A stretch of DNA of 64,000 nucleotides from Diphasiastrum complanatum (Eukaryota > Streptophyta > Lycopodiopsida > Lycopodiales > Lycopodiaceae). This document shows positions 36,801 through 46,614 of this stretch, in pieces. Position 1 is the first letter of the stretch, and each line of letters starts with the position of its first letter. The stretch spans positions 18,964,218 through 19,028,217 of the forward strand of contig CM055107.1 of NCBI GenBank assembly GCA_029204225.1, written 5' to 3'. The notes beneath the pieces were generated by a model that did no database searches, was not told where the DNA came from, and saw only the letters and a list, made by a program, of their open reading frames with translations. The translations under genes and the position numbers were made by a program.

Positions 36801-39800
36801 AAATCTTTTCAATTTGATGTTTTAGCAAAGGCTGAAAAATTCAAACACTCTTTGGAACCTTTTTGTACTAATCGAGGAGGGAGTCAACATGTGTCAATTA
36901 GTACTTTTGTTCAAAGTGTTAAGAGTGAGCATTTGTTTGGAGAGAATTTTTCATTATTTGCAACCCATGTCTCTTCGAGGGACAGCTTTGATGACGCCAT
37001 CGTTGATGCATCTCTTGATAGTTTGCCAAATTTTTATGATGAAGACGTTGGACAGCAGGTTCAGTCATCTTCTTTTGGTCATTTACAGCCCATTTTACAT
37101 CATGAGCAGTCCATTATGCTTCAGGAACAGCCTGCGGAAGATTATAGACAACATCGTTCATGTTGGGAACACTTTGGTCAGCAAAGTGTTGAACAGCCCA
37201 TAACAGTTCCTTGTCGGCTATTGGAGACTTTGCAGGACAACAAAGAAATGTCTTACTACGAAGGGAAGGCACATGCCTCTTTAAAATCAGTACCTCTTGC
37301 TGATTTTTTTGGTTCTACACTTACTCTTCATCATGATGTTGGTACATTGCCTATTCTATGTGAGCAAGTTATTGATGGTAAGGTTTGGGAGGATGTGATG
37401 TCAAAAGAGTTTGGTACTCTTTTTTATTGTCCTTATGATAAGAAGTATTTTTGAATAATGTGGGAGCCTATGATGGATTACAGGTCCATGTTTCGACTTA
37501 TTGCCGAGTTTATGTTGGTTCCCTACTTCGGATGGAGCATGCAAATCCTCACCCTTCGACTTGATGCTTCATTATTATGCATTCTTTTCCTTTTATATGT
37601 TGGACATGATTGGGGATGAGATTTCGACTACTTCGGTGCGAAGTTTATTTGGCGACATGAAGTTCGGACAGCAAGTTGCATTTTTCTCTTTCAAGAAGTT
37701 TCTTCATGTTATGTTATGCATTTCCATTTAAGGAGGGTGTTGGAATGTAAATGGAATTGCTTACATGACCATAGGTTACTTTGACCCAAAAGGTCGAGAG
37801 TTGTGTAACCATGGTCATTTATTATATTAGGCCTACTAAACTTAGAGTTTGCTAAGTTAATATGAAATTAACTTGGTAGGGACTCATGGGTCCACTAGGC
37901 CTAATTGTGACATTAAGTACCCCAACTTGACATATTGGAGGTACCTTATTCTTTATATGTAACTTATAGAAAGTTGGATAGTCAATAGTCAAGTAGTTGG
38001 AAAGCCAATAGTCAAGTAGTTGGATAGCCAATAGTCATGAAGTTAGATAGTCATCTTGGACTATATATATGTGTGCATCCCATTTGTATGAGACACTTTT
38101 GTAAGCAATACTGACTATTCTCCTTGGCTGTCCACGAGTTTCTACAAGAGGGTTTCTAGCCATCTCTCTCTTTCTTTTGAGAATGCTTTGTGTGATTGAA
38201 TAGTTAAGATCCTGGATCCTTAGGCTGCTATTCTTGCAGGAACAAATGGTAGCTTTGCCTAATGATCAAAGGGGTCACTTTTCTGAGGGGTAGGGTACTG
38301 ATTTTTTATGGTAACCTTGTTCTAGGCTTGATAATCAATGCAAAGATTTCTGATACCATCATTTTTATCAACAAGAAGAGCAAATGCGTCAAATATCAAA
38401 CTTTGTTGGAGTAAATCAGATACATGGGGTTGGACTTTGTCCTTTTCAATCCTAAGACATGTGGGAGGGTGGCCGAGATCGTGGTGTAGATCATTGCAAT
38501 GGTTGGCATCTCTATTTGGTGGCAAATGTATGCCTTGAAAAATGTGCTAGTACTGTTGCAAGAGACTAGTGACTATTTGGAAGCTAAATTGAAGAGTAAC
38601 TCATCGGTATTGTTGTTTGGACAAAGATGAGTGCAAACAATAAGCATTTGGAATGCTCCTAGCAAGCTATTTATCAAAATTGAGATGAAAGTCTTGTTGC
38701 GAGTCGATGTTATGATGAGGAATTCCATCATGAGTCTAAGTAAGATGTTAATGTGCTAGGCTCAAAGTAACCTCACCTAGTGAAGTGAAATTATCAGTGC
38801 CAAGAGTGATATCATACTAGGAATGATGTAAAAACAACTTGTTACTAAGTTCTCCAACATGGTATTGGATGCCTTGAAGGACCTTGGTGCTCTTAAATGA
38901 ATTGAGGATTGACAACCTCAATGCGAAGTGTTGGAGGTGCATCCTTGGGAGTAGTTGTGATACTTGGTACAAGAGGACCATTAAGGAAAGAAGTGTTGCC
39001 AAGCAACTCGCCCATGCCTGCCCATGTCGTAGAGGCAAGTTGAGCATGCACCCAATTGAGTTAGTGGGAACAATCTTGAGTGCAATATCCTCAATAAATT
39101 AAGCATAGAGGTATGAATCTCTAATATTATGAGCTACATGGGGAAATATAGCAATAGTAGCATTCATAGTGCTTATAGTCTAGAGCTTCATTATATGGAA
39201 TTTAGAGCTAATGTAGGGTGCTGATGACGTGAGTTGGGTTGTTGTAGCATTTGGTCCATACTATGCATGATGCAGCTAATGGTCTAAGATTTTGTTGTTG
39301 GACTAAAGAGGGTTGAAGGTTGCACCTCTCCTTTGTTATGTTGGGTTTCATCCTAGACATAACATCGATATATAGTTTTTCCGTATTAGTGGACATGTAG
39401 TTCTCCTTTGAGACGAACCAATTGGTTGTGCAAATTCTTTCTATCAATGATGCTTTTTGCCCACCGTCTTTTATTCGACTAACTTTGATTTGCTCTTTAG
39501 TGTTGTCTTTCACCATCAAAAATATGATAGAAACTCAATACATTGATCGTTGTACAAATGTATTAAAAGTAATGTGGATATATGTTTGTGTGTGTGACCT
39601 GTACCTACTTTAGGGTGCTGATGATGTGAGTTTGGGATGTTGTAGCGTGTGTGGGCCATGCTATGCATGATGAAGCTGATGGTCTAAGACTTTTTAGTTG
39701 TCCTCCATAGGTTTGAGGATGTCACCTTTGTTATGTCGGGTATCATCCTAGGAGTAAGGTCATTATATTCTGCACTATTAAAGAAAGTTCTTTTTTTTTC

Positions 39801-41921
39801 TCGAATCTAAGTCATGTTTTTTTTTTCTCGAATCTAAGTCATCTTTTTTGGACGATAGTGATGAAAGAGTGTAGGGTGAGAAGCCAACATTTGTCTGGTA
39901 GACCAAACAATGAAGCCCACAGCAGAAACATACTTGGAAGTAGGAGGTCGTGAAGATGACCCTAGAGATGGAGCCTACTATTCTAGATGCTTTTTTTGTA
40001 AAGTAGTGGCATATGATACAACATCAAGTGTTGAAGGCCAAAAGTATTAGATTGTATGGAATATTGATGGCGATGACTAGCTCTTAGTACATATTATTAG
40101 CTTTCACAACTACACAACAAGTGAATGAGAAAGCACACAAGAACCTTAAACTTTATTAAACTGAATGAAAGGTACAATTTCTTAATGTCATCTCCACACT
40201 AGTTTGACTCTCTCACCAACTTATAGGCATCCCCACAACTTAATCCTGTATCTCAAGATTTGGGTTGTATGTATACAACATGGTAGGAAGGGCTATACAA
40301 TTCTTATGGGACAAATTGGGCCCATTAAATGACATGTCAATTATTTATTTTTTGTAGCTCGAGTTTCTAGTGATCTTGGGCCAAATCCTGTAGTTTGAGG
40401 TACGAGTCCAAATACTCTGGAACTTGATTCGAATGAAGTGCAATAACCATATTATGCTTCTTTAGCATTTTGAAACTTTGCAAATTTTAGGAGACCTTTT
40501 CTTTCGTGACACATCTTGCCTTGACCTTCATATTTTGTAGAAAGTGGTTGCTAGTTGGAAACTGTAGGGTGCAATCTGTATAAGCTTTCTTCTTCCATCC
40601 CCTCGCCACAATACTGTAATTGTTTTCCTTGTCTTTTACCAAGCATGGCTTTTCAAGACATTCCACCCTCATAGGCTGCTTTGTAATTGCCCAATTGAAG
40701 TAGATTCTTTGCTAACCTGATACGTACAACGCAATTTTTAGAAACTTGATTACAGCTTCAAGAAACTTGATGAGTTCGCTCCTTTGAACTTTAACTTCAT
40801 GTTTAGTGGCCAAACACACTTGTTGCGCATCATTTAGTTCTTCAAACTTACTGGGCCAACTCTTATTAGGATTTATATGCTTAGATGCTCTTGACTAACT
40901 GTACCAACCACCTATAGATGAATGTGGAGTTGAGACGTCAGAAAATAGCCTTAACCCAAACATGACATGTAAGCATGCATAGTACTCAGTGAATCATGAC
41001 ATGCAGCGTTCACCAGTACCATTGTGCTACGCAGCTCAGCCAGTTTCTTTTGAAGTTTTTCTTTTTTCTTACATTTCAGTGTGTAGGTTATTTAATATTT
41101 CAAATTCTTGTTGACAGGAGGAGCTAAAAAAGTTTACATCTTCTATGCTAGAGCAGAGTCTGGTCCTCAATACACCTGGTGCAGAGACAAAGCCCAAAAG
41201 GGAGCTTTTTGAAGCCCTGCGACGTGAGCTGGAGTATGTTGCTTTAATCTTAAGGCATATCGACAATCATAGTTTAGCTTGCATTGATGGTTGGAAATAA
41301 ATCAGCTACTTTAGTTTCTAAATCTTCATGTTCAGTAAAGTTTTCCTCTTGCAAGAGTTCTGATGATCTTGTACAAAGTGCTGCATGGGTTTTTAATGTT
41401 TTGTGTTTGTACTAGTATTTTTTTCCCTTTTAAGGTTTTCTCAAGTGTTTAGTGCTCAGCATCAATTCCGTAATTGTTCGGCTTCTTACAGAGTTCCAGT
41501 TCTTGAAAGAGCTTCAAGAGCAGCATGGGAGGTCATGGTCTCGAAGGATGGAATAGGTAAAGAGATAGCTGAGACGGTGGATTCTGTGTATTACAGGCTA
41601 AGTGGTCATGATCCACCTTATGCTAGTGGGCTTGAATTGAACTCTTCTTGTCAAGACAAAGATTCTGGTGTGGAAGATCAATCAAAACCTAGCGATCGAG
41701 GGACTTCAAAAGTGAACCCACCTTTTCAAAGTGGTTCTCATATGCAAGCATTTGGTCCAAAAAGTAGTGATGATCCTCAAGCTAATGGTAAGCAACATAT
41801 TGGTGTGAAAAGGGAGCGGGAATCTATAGACAAGCTGAAAATCCCTCAGGACATTAGAGCAGCCTCAATTGATGGAGATTCTAATGGGCATCATTTCCAC
41901 CAAAAAGGTTATAGAACGTGA
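30876..41921 (+). CDS. Shg1/BOD1-like domain protein (COMPASS-Shg1 family, tentative)
   Basis: Three exons: 30876-31001, 41118-41233 and 41492-41921, giving 223 residues. Splice sites are AAT|GTAAGA..GACAG|GAG (phase 0) and GA|GTATGT..TTACAG|A (phase 2). Exon 1 reads EVVLDSLMKDGTFDSLR; exon 2 EELKKFTSSMLEQS and RELFEALRREL; exon 3 PVLERASRAAWEVM and IGKEIAETVDSVYYRL. This series of amphipathic helices at about residues 14-115 fits the Shg1/BOD1 fold (a COMPASS H3K4 methyltransferase subunit in yeast), recognised from memory. The C-terminal half is Ser/Asp/Lys-rich and looks disordered. Intron 1 is 10,116 bp and packed with transposons. A longer C-terminus by further splicing is possible; 41922-42500 looks like 3' UTR. 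Confidence 0.7.
31510..32070. mobile_element. Probable hAT-like MITE, about 560 bp, no target duplication found
   Basis: The left cluster (31512-31600) starts ATGTTGCGTCC and holds GGAACGC, GCGTTCC, GTTCCGGAACGGAAC and TTCGAAACGC in both orientations, followed by T7 and T8 tracts. The right cluster (32016-32062) read on the minus strand starts ATTGCGATCCGG, then has GGGAATTCCCG and GCGTTCCGGAA. The two face each other, as in 14746-15339. I could not find matching 8-bp flanks, so the limits are approximate. Confidence 0.5.
32491..33277 (-). pseudogene. Ty3/gypsy RT and RNase H relic, downstream half
   Basis: Minus strand. Directly next to the copia insertion site the reading is KIVLCSRFHQICVHLGDEP, matching the gypsy RT block KIDLRSGYHQIRV. 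Further down are AMNNIIDPLL, then SPILHVSNFDRNFVVEID (about 32690-32640), the start of gypsy RNase H (usually PVLxLPDFxxPFxVETDA). Stops and frameshifts are frequent. It continues the fragment at 38239-38640 on the far side of the copia. Confidence 0.75.
33278..33777 (+). repeat. 5' LTR of the intronic copia
   Basis: Starts TGTTGGAATGTAAATGG and ends TCCTACA. It contains a TATA-like TATATATATG (about 33600-33609) and three variants of TAGTCAAGTAGTTGGA (about 33515-33585). It is directly followed by the primer-binding site. Confidence 0.95.
33924..36472 (+). pseudogene. Gag-protease-integrase of the intronic copia, broken
   Basis: Gag starts at ATG 33924 (DRLNGTNYSLW), then LPHIRSCKTSKSAWETL and the CCHC knuckle CHYCKKFGHHIKEC (about 34700-34740). 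Two in-frame TGA codons (L*NQL, DL*EE) stand where CGA/AGA is usual, and there is a frameshift near 34050. Protease: WVIDSGATRHMT (about 34975). Pre-integrase: ELWHARFGHLNFAS and CEGCILGKF. Integrase: VHSDVCGP and LRTDRGGEY are kept, but the third catalytic residue is Lys (NGVAKRKNR, AAA at 35793-35795) where Glu is required, so the enzyme should be inactive. Confidence 0.88.
36618..37454 (+). pseudogene. Chimeric ORF: start of RT fused to RT tail plus a duplicated linker
   Basis: Opens with the RT start MQEEYNSLMKNHTWVLVDLP and jumps at about 36680 to GIFISQQRYIEQMLK, a motif that normally lies some 200 residues later; the whole catalytic centre with YVDD is gone. From about residue 145 it contains a diverged second copy of the integrase-RT linker (HHEQSIMLQEQPAEDYRQH, FGQQS, ETLQDNKEMSYYEGKAHAS, WEDVMSKEF) that also occurs at 36322-36620. 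It is open for 278 codons, but no catalytic function is supported. Confidence 0.7.
37738..38238 (+). repeat. 3' LTR of the intronic copia
   Basis: Starts TGTTGGAATGTAAATGG and ends TATTCTTGCA. It differs from the 5' LTR at scattered sites, such as ACATGACC for ACATTACC and AAGTACCCC for AAGCCCC, and in the last 15 bp. Confidence 0.95.
38239..38640 (-). pseudogene. Ty3/gypsy RT relic, upstream half
   Basis: Minus strand: LPPNRDANHCNDL (usually LPPxRxxDHxIxL), then FALLVDKNDGIRNLCIDYQA followed by a stop and NKVTIKNQYP. This is the gypsy RT entry block PVLFVKKKDGSxRxCIDYRxLNKVT. The reading is cut by the copia insertion and resumes at 33277. Sequence upstream of it (38640-39050, minus) probably belongs to the same element but has no clear motif. 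Confidence 0.8.
39200..39760. repeat. Direct repeat of about 150 bp, 415 bp apart
   Basis: AGGGTGCTGATGACGTGAG.. (39216) recurs at 39612 as AGGGTGCTGATGATGTGAG... Both continue through CTATGCATGATG, GGTCTAAGA and CCTTTGTTATGT. It may be a duplicated piece of the nearby gypsy relic; the protein reading is not recognisable. Confidence 0.7.
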
Positions 41922-42554
41922 TCTAGCAGCTTGTTGTCAAAATCGTCATTCACTTCTGAAGCTGAGTTTATCAAAATTCAAGAAAGCATGTACAGGTTTA
42001 CCTTTACGATCCTACAGTGGGGAGGCCATCAAGTTCTTGGGGGCATAGTGTGCACTTTACCCCTTATCAGTGTTTGCGGGTCTAGTAGTCAACAAACATG
42101 GATAGGCTCACATAGTGATTGAGTCAACAAAGAAAGACTTGTAAATCCAGAGCTTGAAAATGGTCTTTTATGCAATCAGGCTATAACTCGATTATGTTTA
42201 CGCTGCAAGATTTTCAGCAGTTCAGCAAGTTAGCTATAAATTTACAATTGCCTCATGCCAATTGCAATAAGGTATCTCTGGCTGTGCTTATCGTGGAGTT
42301 TGGTTCCAGTGCATGGTGCATATATGTAGCTATGTTTGAGTTAGTTCTTACTTGTGCTTGTACATGCAGGACTCGTGTACTTTGAAAATCTGTTTGAATA
42401 GTGCCATGTTTTGAACTTTTCTGTATTTAAAAATAGGAGATTGTCTCTTGAGATAGCCCCAAGTTAGCTCTCAAAGATTCATGTATGCACCTTTTTGATT
42501 ACCTTCCATAGTTGCAGTGGAGTGTTCCAGAATGCCCGCAATTTGAATTGTGTC

Positions 42555-43740
42555 TGGATTGCTTGTTTTTTTTTTTAAACCCTCAAACTCAGTAAAAAAC
42601 CAAAAAAGACTTGGAAAAACTAAAAGAAAAACCAAAAAGACTCATAACTTATAAGAACAAAAGAAAACTCATGAAACCTTTAAAAAAAGGGTTTTGACAA
42701 TCTACGAGTAAATCAATTGCGAGTTTTACAAGTTTTTGGCTTGTATATTTTCATGGCAGATGGTGTGCCATTAAATTTAGGCCACGAGAAAATTTAGTGG
42801 CTTCTCCATTTTTAGACCTTACATTATAAAAAAGCCCAAGTGTATGGCCATGGGAAAAACATTCCCTAGCAACCAACAGAGGTAGCACGTCGGCATGCTA
42901 CCTCAGTTGGCTACTAGTAAAAGACTTTGTCATATATATAATAATAGTATCATGTTCTACTCATCAAAATGATCATTTTTTCTTTTTACAGCTCCTTGAT
43001 CCCAGCTCACGCTGGCGTCCTATCCCAGTTGGCTGGGCATTTTCTTCACCATGGTCATCTCAATATTCCAGAACTTCAAATCCACGTTTTTATTTGACCT
43101 CGGATCAAGGAGTTGTAAAAAGCAAAAATGATCTTATCAAAAAGTAGATCATGATACAAGCATTAAAAAAATATTAAAATTGTCCTAGCAGCCAAGTGAG
43201 GTAGCACATCGGCGTGCTACCTTAGTTGCTAGGGCATTTTTTTCCCTATGGCCATCCCTATATTCCAAAACTTCACACCTCCATAACTTTCTTATTTGAA
43301 CTCAAATCAAGGAGCTACAAAAAGAAAAAAATAATTCTCTTGGTGCGTAGAACATGATGAAATGATAAAAATAAATGTTAAGCTACGTTGATATGTTTTT
43401 CCTCTCTCTTGTTTCTCTTGGTCTATCTCTGTCCAATATAGGCACCCTTTCTCTTAAAATAGTGTTATCCATTATTGAAGATGGTGTAGTCCATTACTCA
43501 GTATGGTTATATGACGAACAAAAGCATTTCAGCAATCGTGCGAAAAAGTTGCACTATGAAAAATGACTATCACATTACTTTCCATCAAATTTTTGAATGA
43601 GTGGACTATGATTTATATATGTTTATGTCCCTAAAATGATAGCACGCCATGTGCTATCACATTTACAGGGTTAAAAAAACAGAAACTCGCAAAACTCACA
43701 AATGATTTACTCGCAAAATGCCAAAGCCTCCCTTTAAAAA
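42555..43740. mobile_element. Fold-back element with nested inverted and direct repeats
   Basis: A left arm (about 42845-43000) is repeated inverted at 43095-43290. Paired words are TTTTTACAGCTCCTTGATCC / GGATCAAGGAGTTGTAAAAA, and the two GAGGTAGCA..TGCTACCT hairpins at 42879-42905 and 43199-43225. A direct copy of part of the right arm (CTATTCCA-AACTTCA..ATCAAGGAG) also occurs at 43055-43115 and 43255-43315. Outside these, GCGAGT-type words face each other: TTGCGAGTTTTAC at 42718 and AACTCGCAAAACTC at 43684. Outer flanks are T10AAA and TTTA9. GGATTG at both borders is a weak possible target duplication. No coding sequence. Confidence 0.6.
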
Positions 43741-44010
43741 AAAAGTGGGATTGTGGGAAACCATAATGGGGATTGTACGATTTGAATGTGCATCTATGTT
43801 TAGCTTCATCCACAAATTTGTGAAATCTATAATAATTATACTTGAATGCACATAAGGGAACATGCTAGCTGGCCAAGCTGAATCCTCTCCCCCCCAGCTG
43901 CCTTTCATAAAATAGTACAGAAGTTAGGTTTCTAGTATTTTCTTCATTTCATGTGAATTTCTATTTACAAAATAATTCAAATCTCACAAAAAGATTTTTC
44001 TCCATAATTG

Positions 44011-44275
44011 TCAATCCCTTCATTAATTGTCATTCCAAGTACTGGTTAGCAGTATGTTGTGATTGGCATATTTGTTGATTGTGCACATTGCCTTTGCAAC
44101 TTTTCTAATTTTATGCTAATCAAAGCTAATGCATGTGACTTGATTTCTCTTTAGTAGACAATTCCTTCATTAATTGTCATTCCAAGTAGTGGTTCTGATT
44201 GACATATTTGTTGACAGTGCACATTGCCCTTGCAACTTTTCTATTTTTATGCTAATCAAAGCTAATGCATTTGCT
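44011..44275. repeat. 148-bp tandem duplication
   Basis: Copies at 44011 and 44159 share CTTCATTAATTGTCATTCC, CATATTTGTTGA, GTGCACATTGCC and GCTAATCAAAGCTAATGCAT. A small internal deletion in copy 2 removes part of TTAGCAGTATGTTG. The rest of 43741-45811 shows no gene. Confidence 0.85.
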
Positions 44276-45819
44276 AAAGTTTAATTTTGTTGTTTCATGA
44301 TGACATTTTCATCAATTTCCCATCTATTTCTAGTGTTGCCCGTTTCTGTAGGTGGCCCTTTTTAAGATTTTGTAGTTTGTTTGAGTTTATAGTGTAATCA
44401 CAGCTTATTTATATGCTAGGTCACTTCAAAGTCTTTACATGGTTAAAGAGTGGTTTCTATATTTTTGGGTATTTGAATTATATATTTCCCATATTTTCAC
44501 CTTTCAGTATTGGTTATTTCATTTGTTGGTAAAAATGTATTTTTCTAAATTTGACAAGCTTATATATTTGCTATTTTTTTTTAAAATTATAATACTTTTT
44601 GTTGTCTAGGCTCTTGGCCTTAAATGAAGCTGAGTTGTTAAGCTCAACGATTTTTGCCGCTTTGTAGAGAATTCTGTGTGATTGGCTCCCTTGGTGGCTT
44701 ACTAGGAATTTCTTTCGTGAGTTTTCTCATATGATGGACTCTATTGACTTTATTTGAGTGTTAAGAACCATACTCACATGTAGTTTAAGTTATTTGCGTC
44801 CTAGGATAGGGGCTAATTGTTAATGTCGTAAAAGACTTTTGGTGTGAGAGGGACTTGATTAGTGTTATGTGGGCAATTATTATCGATGATTTTTCAAGTG
44901 TTTCAAGTGGGGGCCTATTTAGGTATCGCACCCATTTACAATAACGTTGTAAAACTATTGAGGGGCATGTGAAATTTATTTTGGCTCTGGATCATTAGCT
45001 TTGAGGAGTGCCTAGTCTCAAATACTTATATGATTACTCAAAAACATAGATTTCAACTCTCCAAGTCAACAGTTTTAGAGGTTTGCTCTTCCCACCCTTT
45101 GCGCTTTTGTCCTTGTCGTAGAATTGGTACAAATAATAGAGAGATTTAAGTGAAGGCCTTATTAATTGGTCTAATTTCAAATATTTGAGAATCATGAATC
45201 ACCTTGGATGATTTAGAGAAAACATTAATGTACATCTATGCCTATATGCCCGATCCATATGACCTAAATAATCTATGGTGTTATGAGATATGAAACAAAT
45301 TGGTGTGGTGTATGTTGGCCAATCTTGTTTGCCAATCTATTTTTGTACATTTACAAGAACATGTTGAGAAATATAAGGTGAAAGCCAAATAAACTCTAGC
45401 TCTATCAAGTGGCACTAGGAATTAAGAACTTGAGCACATTACTGCTTCAACGAGATAGTAGCTCTTAAACCTCTGTGGTAGGCCAAGGCTACACCAGACA
45501 ATGAACTTTTCAAGCATACTGCTCTTCACCTTCTCAGAGATAGATCCTAAATTTTGGTGGTGGTAGTCATCTTCGACAATTTTTTCTGGCAAAACTTAAT
45601 ATCTTGCCACGCCACCTTGGTATCTCACTGTTGACTAGATTCTCACGTGTGGCTACTCATTCTATTTCCACTCTATTGCTCATATCCTTCCACTAATTTT
45701 TGTCTCAGCAAACTTTAACAGTTCTAGATTGTCCAAAACCTTCTGTCCTTCAAAATATATGATCCTAATTGTGGAGATGTTGATATATTGGCATTTACCT
45801 TTATCATTAAGGTGAAAAG

Positions 45820-46218
45820 TAGTGTTGGGCGGGTATCAAAAATTTTGATACCAGGCAGGTGAGGGAGTTGTAGATTTTTTAAAAAATTAATACCAGCAGG
45901 GTATCAACATAAGGAGCCGGTCTAGTATCACCCGGGTATACACATGTACGAATTTAAAGAGTAATATCACAATTTAAGATATAAAAAATTTGAAATATAA
46001 AAAATATACTAAAAATAGCACTACTATTGATACCATGGCAAAAGTCCACAAAATCTCTCAAACCTGGGTATCAATATGAATAGTAAAATAGTTAATACTG
46101 GGTGTCCGGTTCTAGAACCTGGTATAGAAATTCATATACCAGTTGAGTCGGGTTTTTGATACCAGGTTGATACCCATTATTGATACCAGCCATGACCCTA
46201 TATACCCGCCCAACATTG
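45820..46218. mobile_element. hAT-type MITE, 399 bp, with perfect 8-bp target duplication
   Basis: Target duplications GTGAAAAG at 45812-45819 and 46219-46226. The left end is TAGTGTTGGGCGGGTAT; the right end reverse-complemented is CAATGTTGGGCGGGTAT. Both fit the hAT terminal rule YARNG and share a 14-bp core, TGTTGGGCGGGTAT. Inside, the word GGTATC / GATACC recurs more than ten times in both orientations, including the palindrome GGTATCAAAATTTTGATACC at about 45832-45852. No coding capacity. The repeated word is probably the transposase-binding site, as in other hAT elements (inference). Confidence 0.85.
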
Positions 46219-46614
46219 GTGAAAAGCCATTTCGCATGAGTAGGAAATTGGCCCATTTTGCCATCATCTATATTTCGAACTTGATTCAAATAATCTGGAC
46301 AAAACATTTTATAAGGCTATGCTTCGCAATAAACACCACCATAGGCAAACTTCATAATTTCAATTATATGTTTGTTGCAGCACTTTTTCACTTCAAAATT
46401 GAGGATGAGAATTTTTTTCATCAACAAGAACTTTTTCATAGTGATTATTCTTTGGATTGAAAAATCAAAATGCTTCTTCTATAAGAAGACCAAACACAAC
46501 AATACAAATTTTTGTCAAAATAAGGTATCGATGTTTTGGAAAATTTGAACGACAAGAGGGGAAAAGGAAATTCACTTATTTTCATTTAAACAAAGGTGAA
46601 TTTGCATTCGAGTG

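Larger units (their letters stand above)
33278..38238 (+). mobile_element. Complete but defective Ty1/copia element with TSD GGAAC
   Basis: The 5-bp target duplication GGAAC lies at 33273-33277 and 38239-38243. LTRs are 33278-33777 (500 bp) and 37738-38238 (501 bp), differing at roughly ten sites. The primer-binding site TGGTATCAGAGCC starts at 33778, and the polypurine tract AAGGAGGG is at 37730-37737. The internal region encodes gag, protease and integrase with stops and frameshifts. Most of RT and all of RNase H are missing. The element lies inside a gypsy pol relic inside intron 1 of the Shg1-like gene, in the same orientation as that gene. Near-identical LTRs and an intact TSD mean a fairly recent insertion, presumably driven by enzymes from another copy. 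Confidence 0.95.
31002..41117 (+). other. 10.1-kb first intron of the Shg1-like gene, filled with nested transposons
   Basis: Bounded by a good donor (GTAAGA) and acceptor (TTGACAG). It contains a hAT-like pair of palindromic islands (31510-32070), a short repetitive patch of AGATCTGCAAA and TGGACATCA words (32190-32400), a minus-strand gypsy pol relic split by the 4961-bp copia at 33278-38238, and a 150-bp direct repeat (39200-39760). The last 1.3 kb before exon 2 (39770-41117) shows no element that I recognise. Confidence 0.7.
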
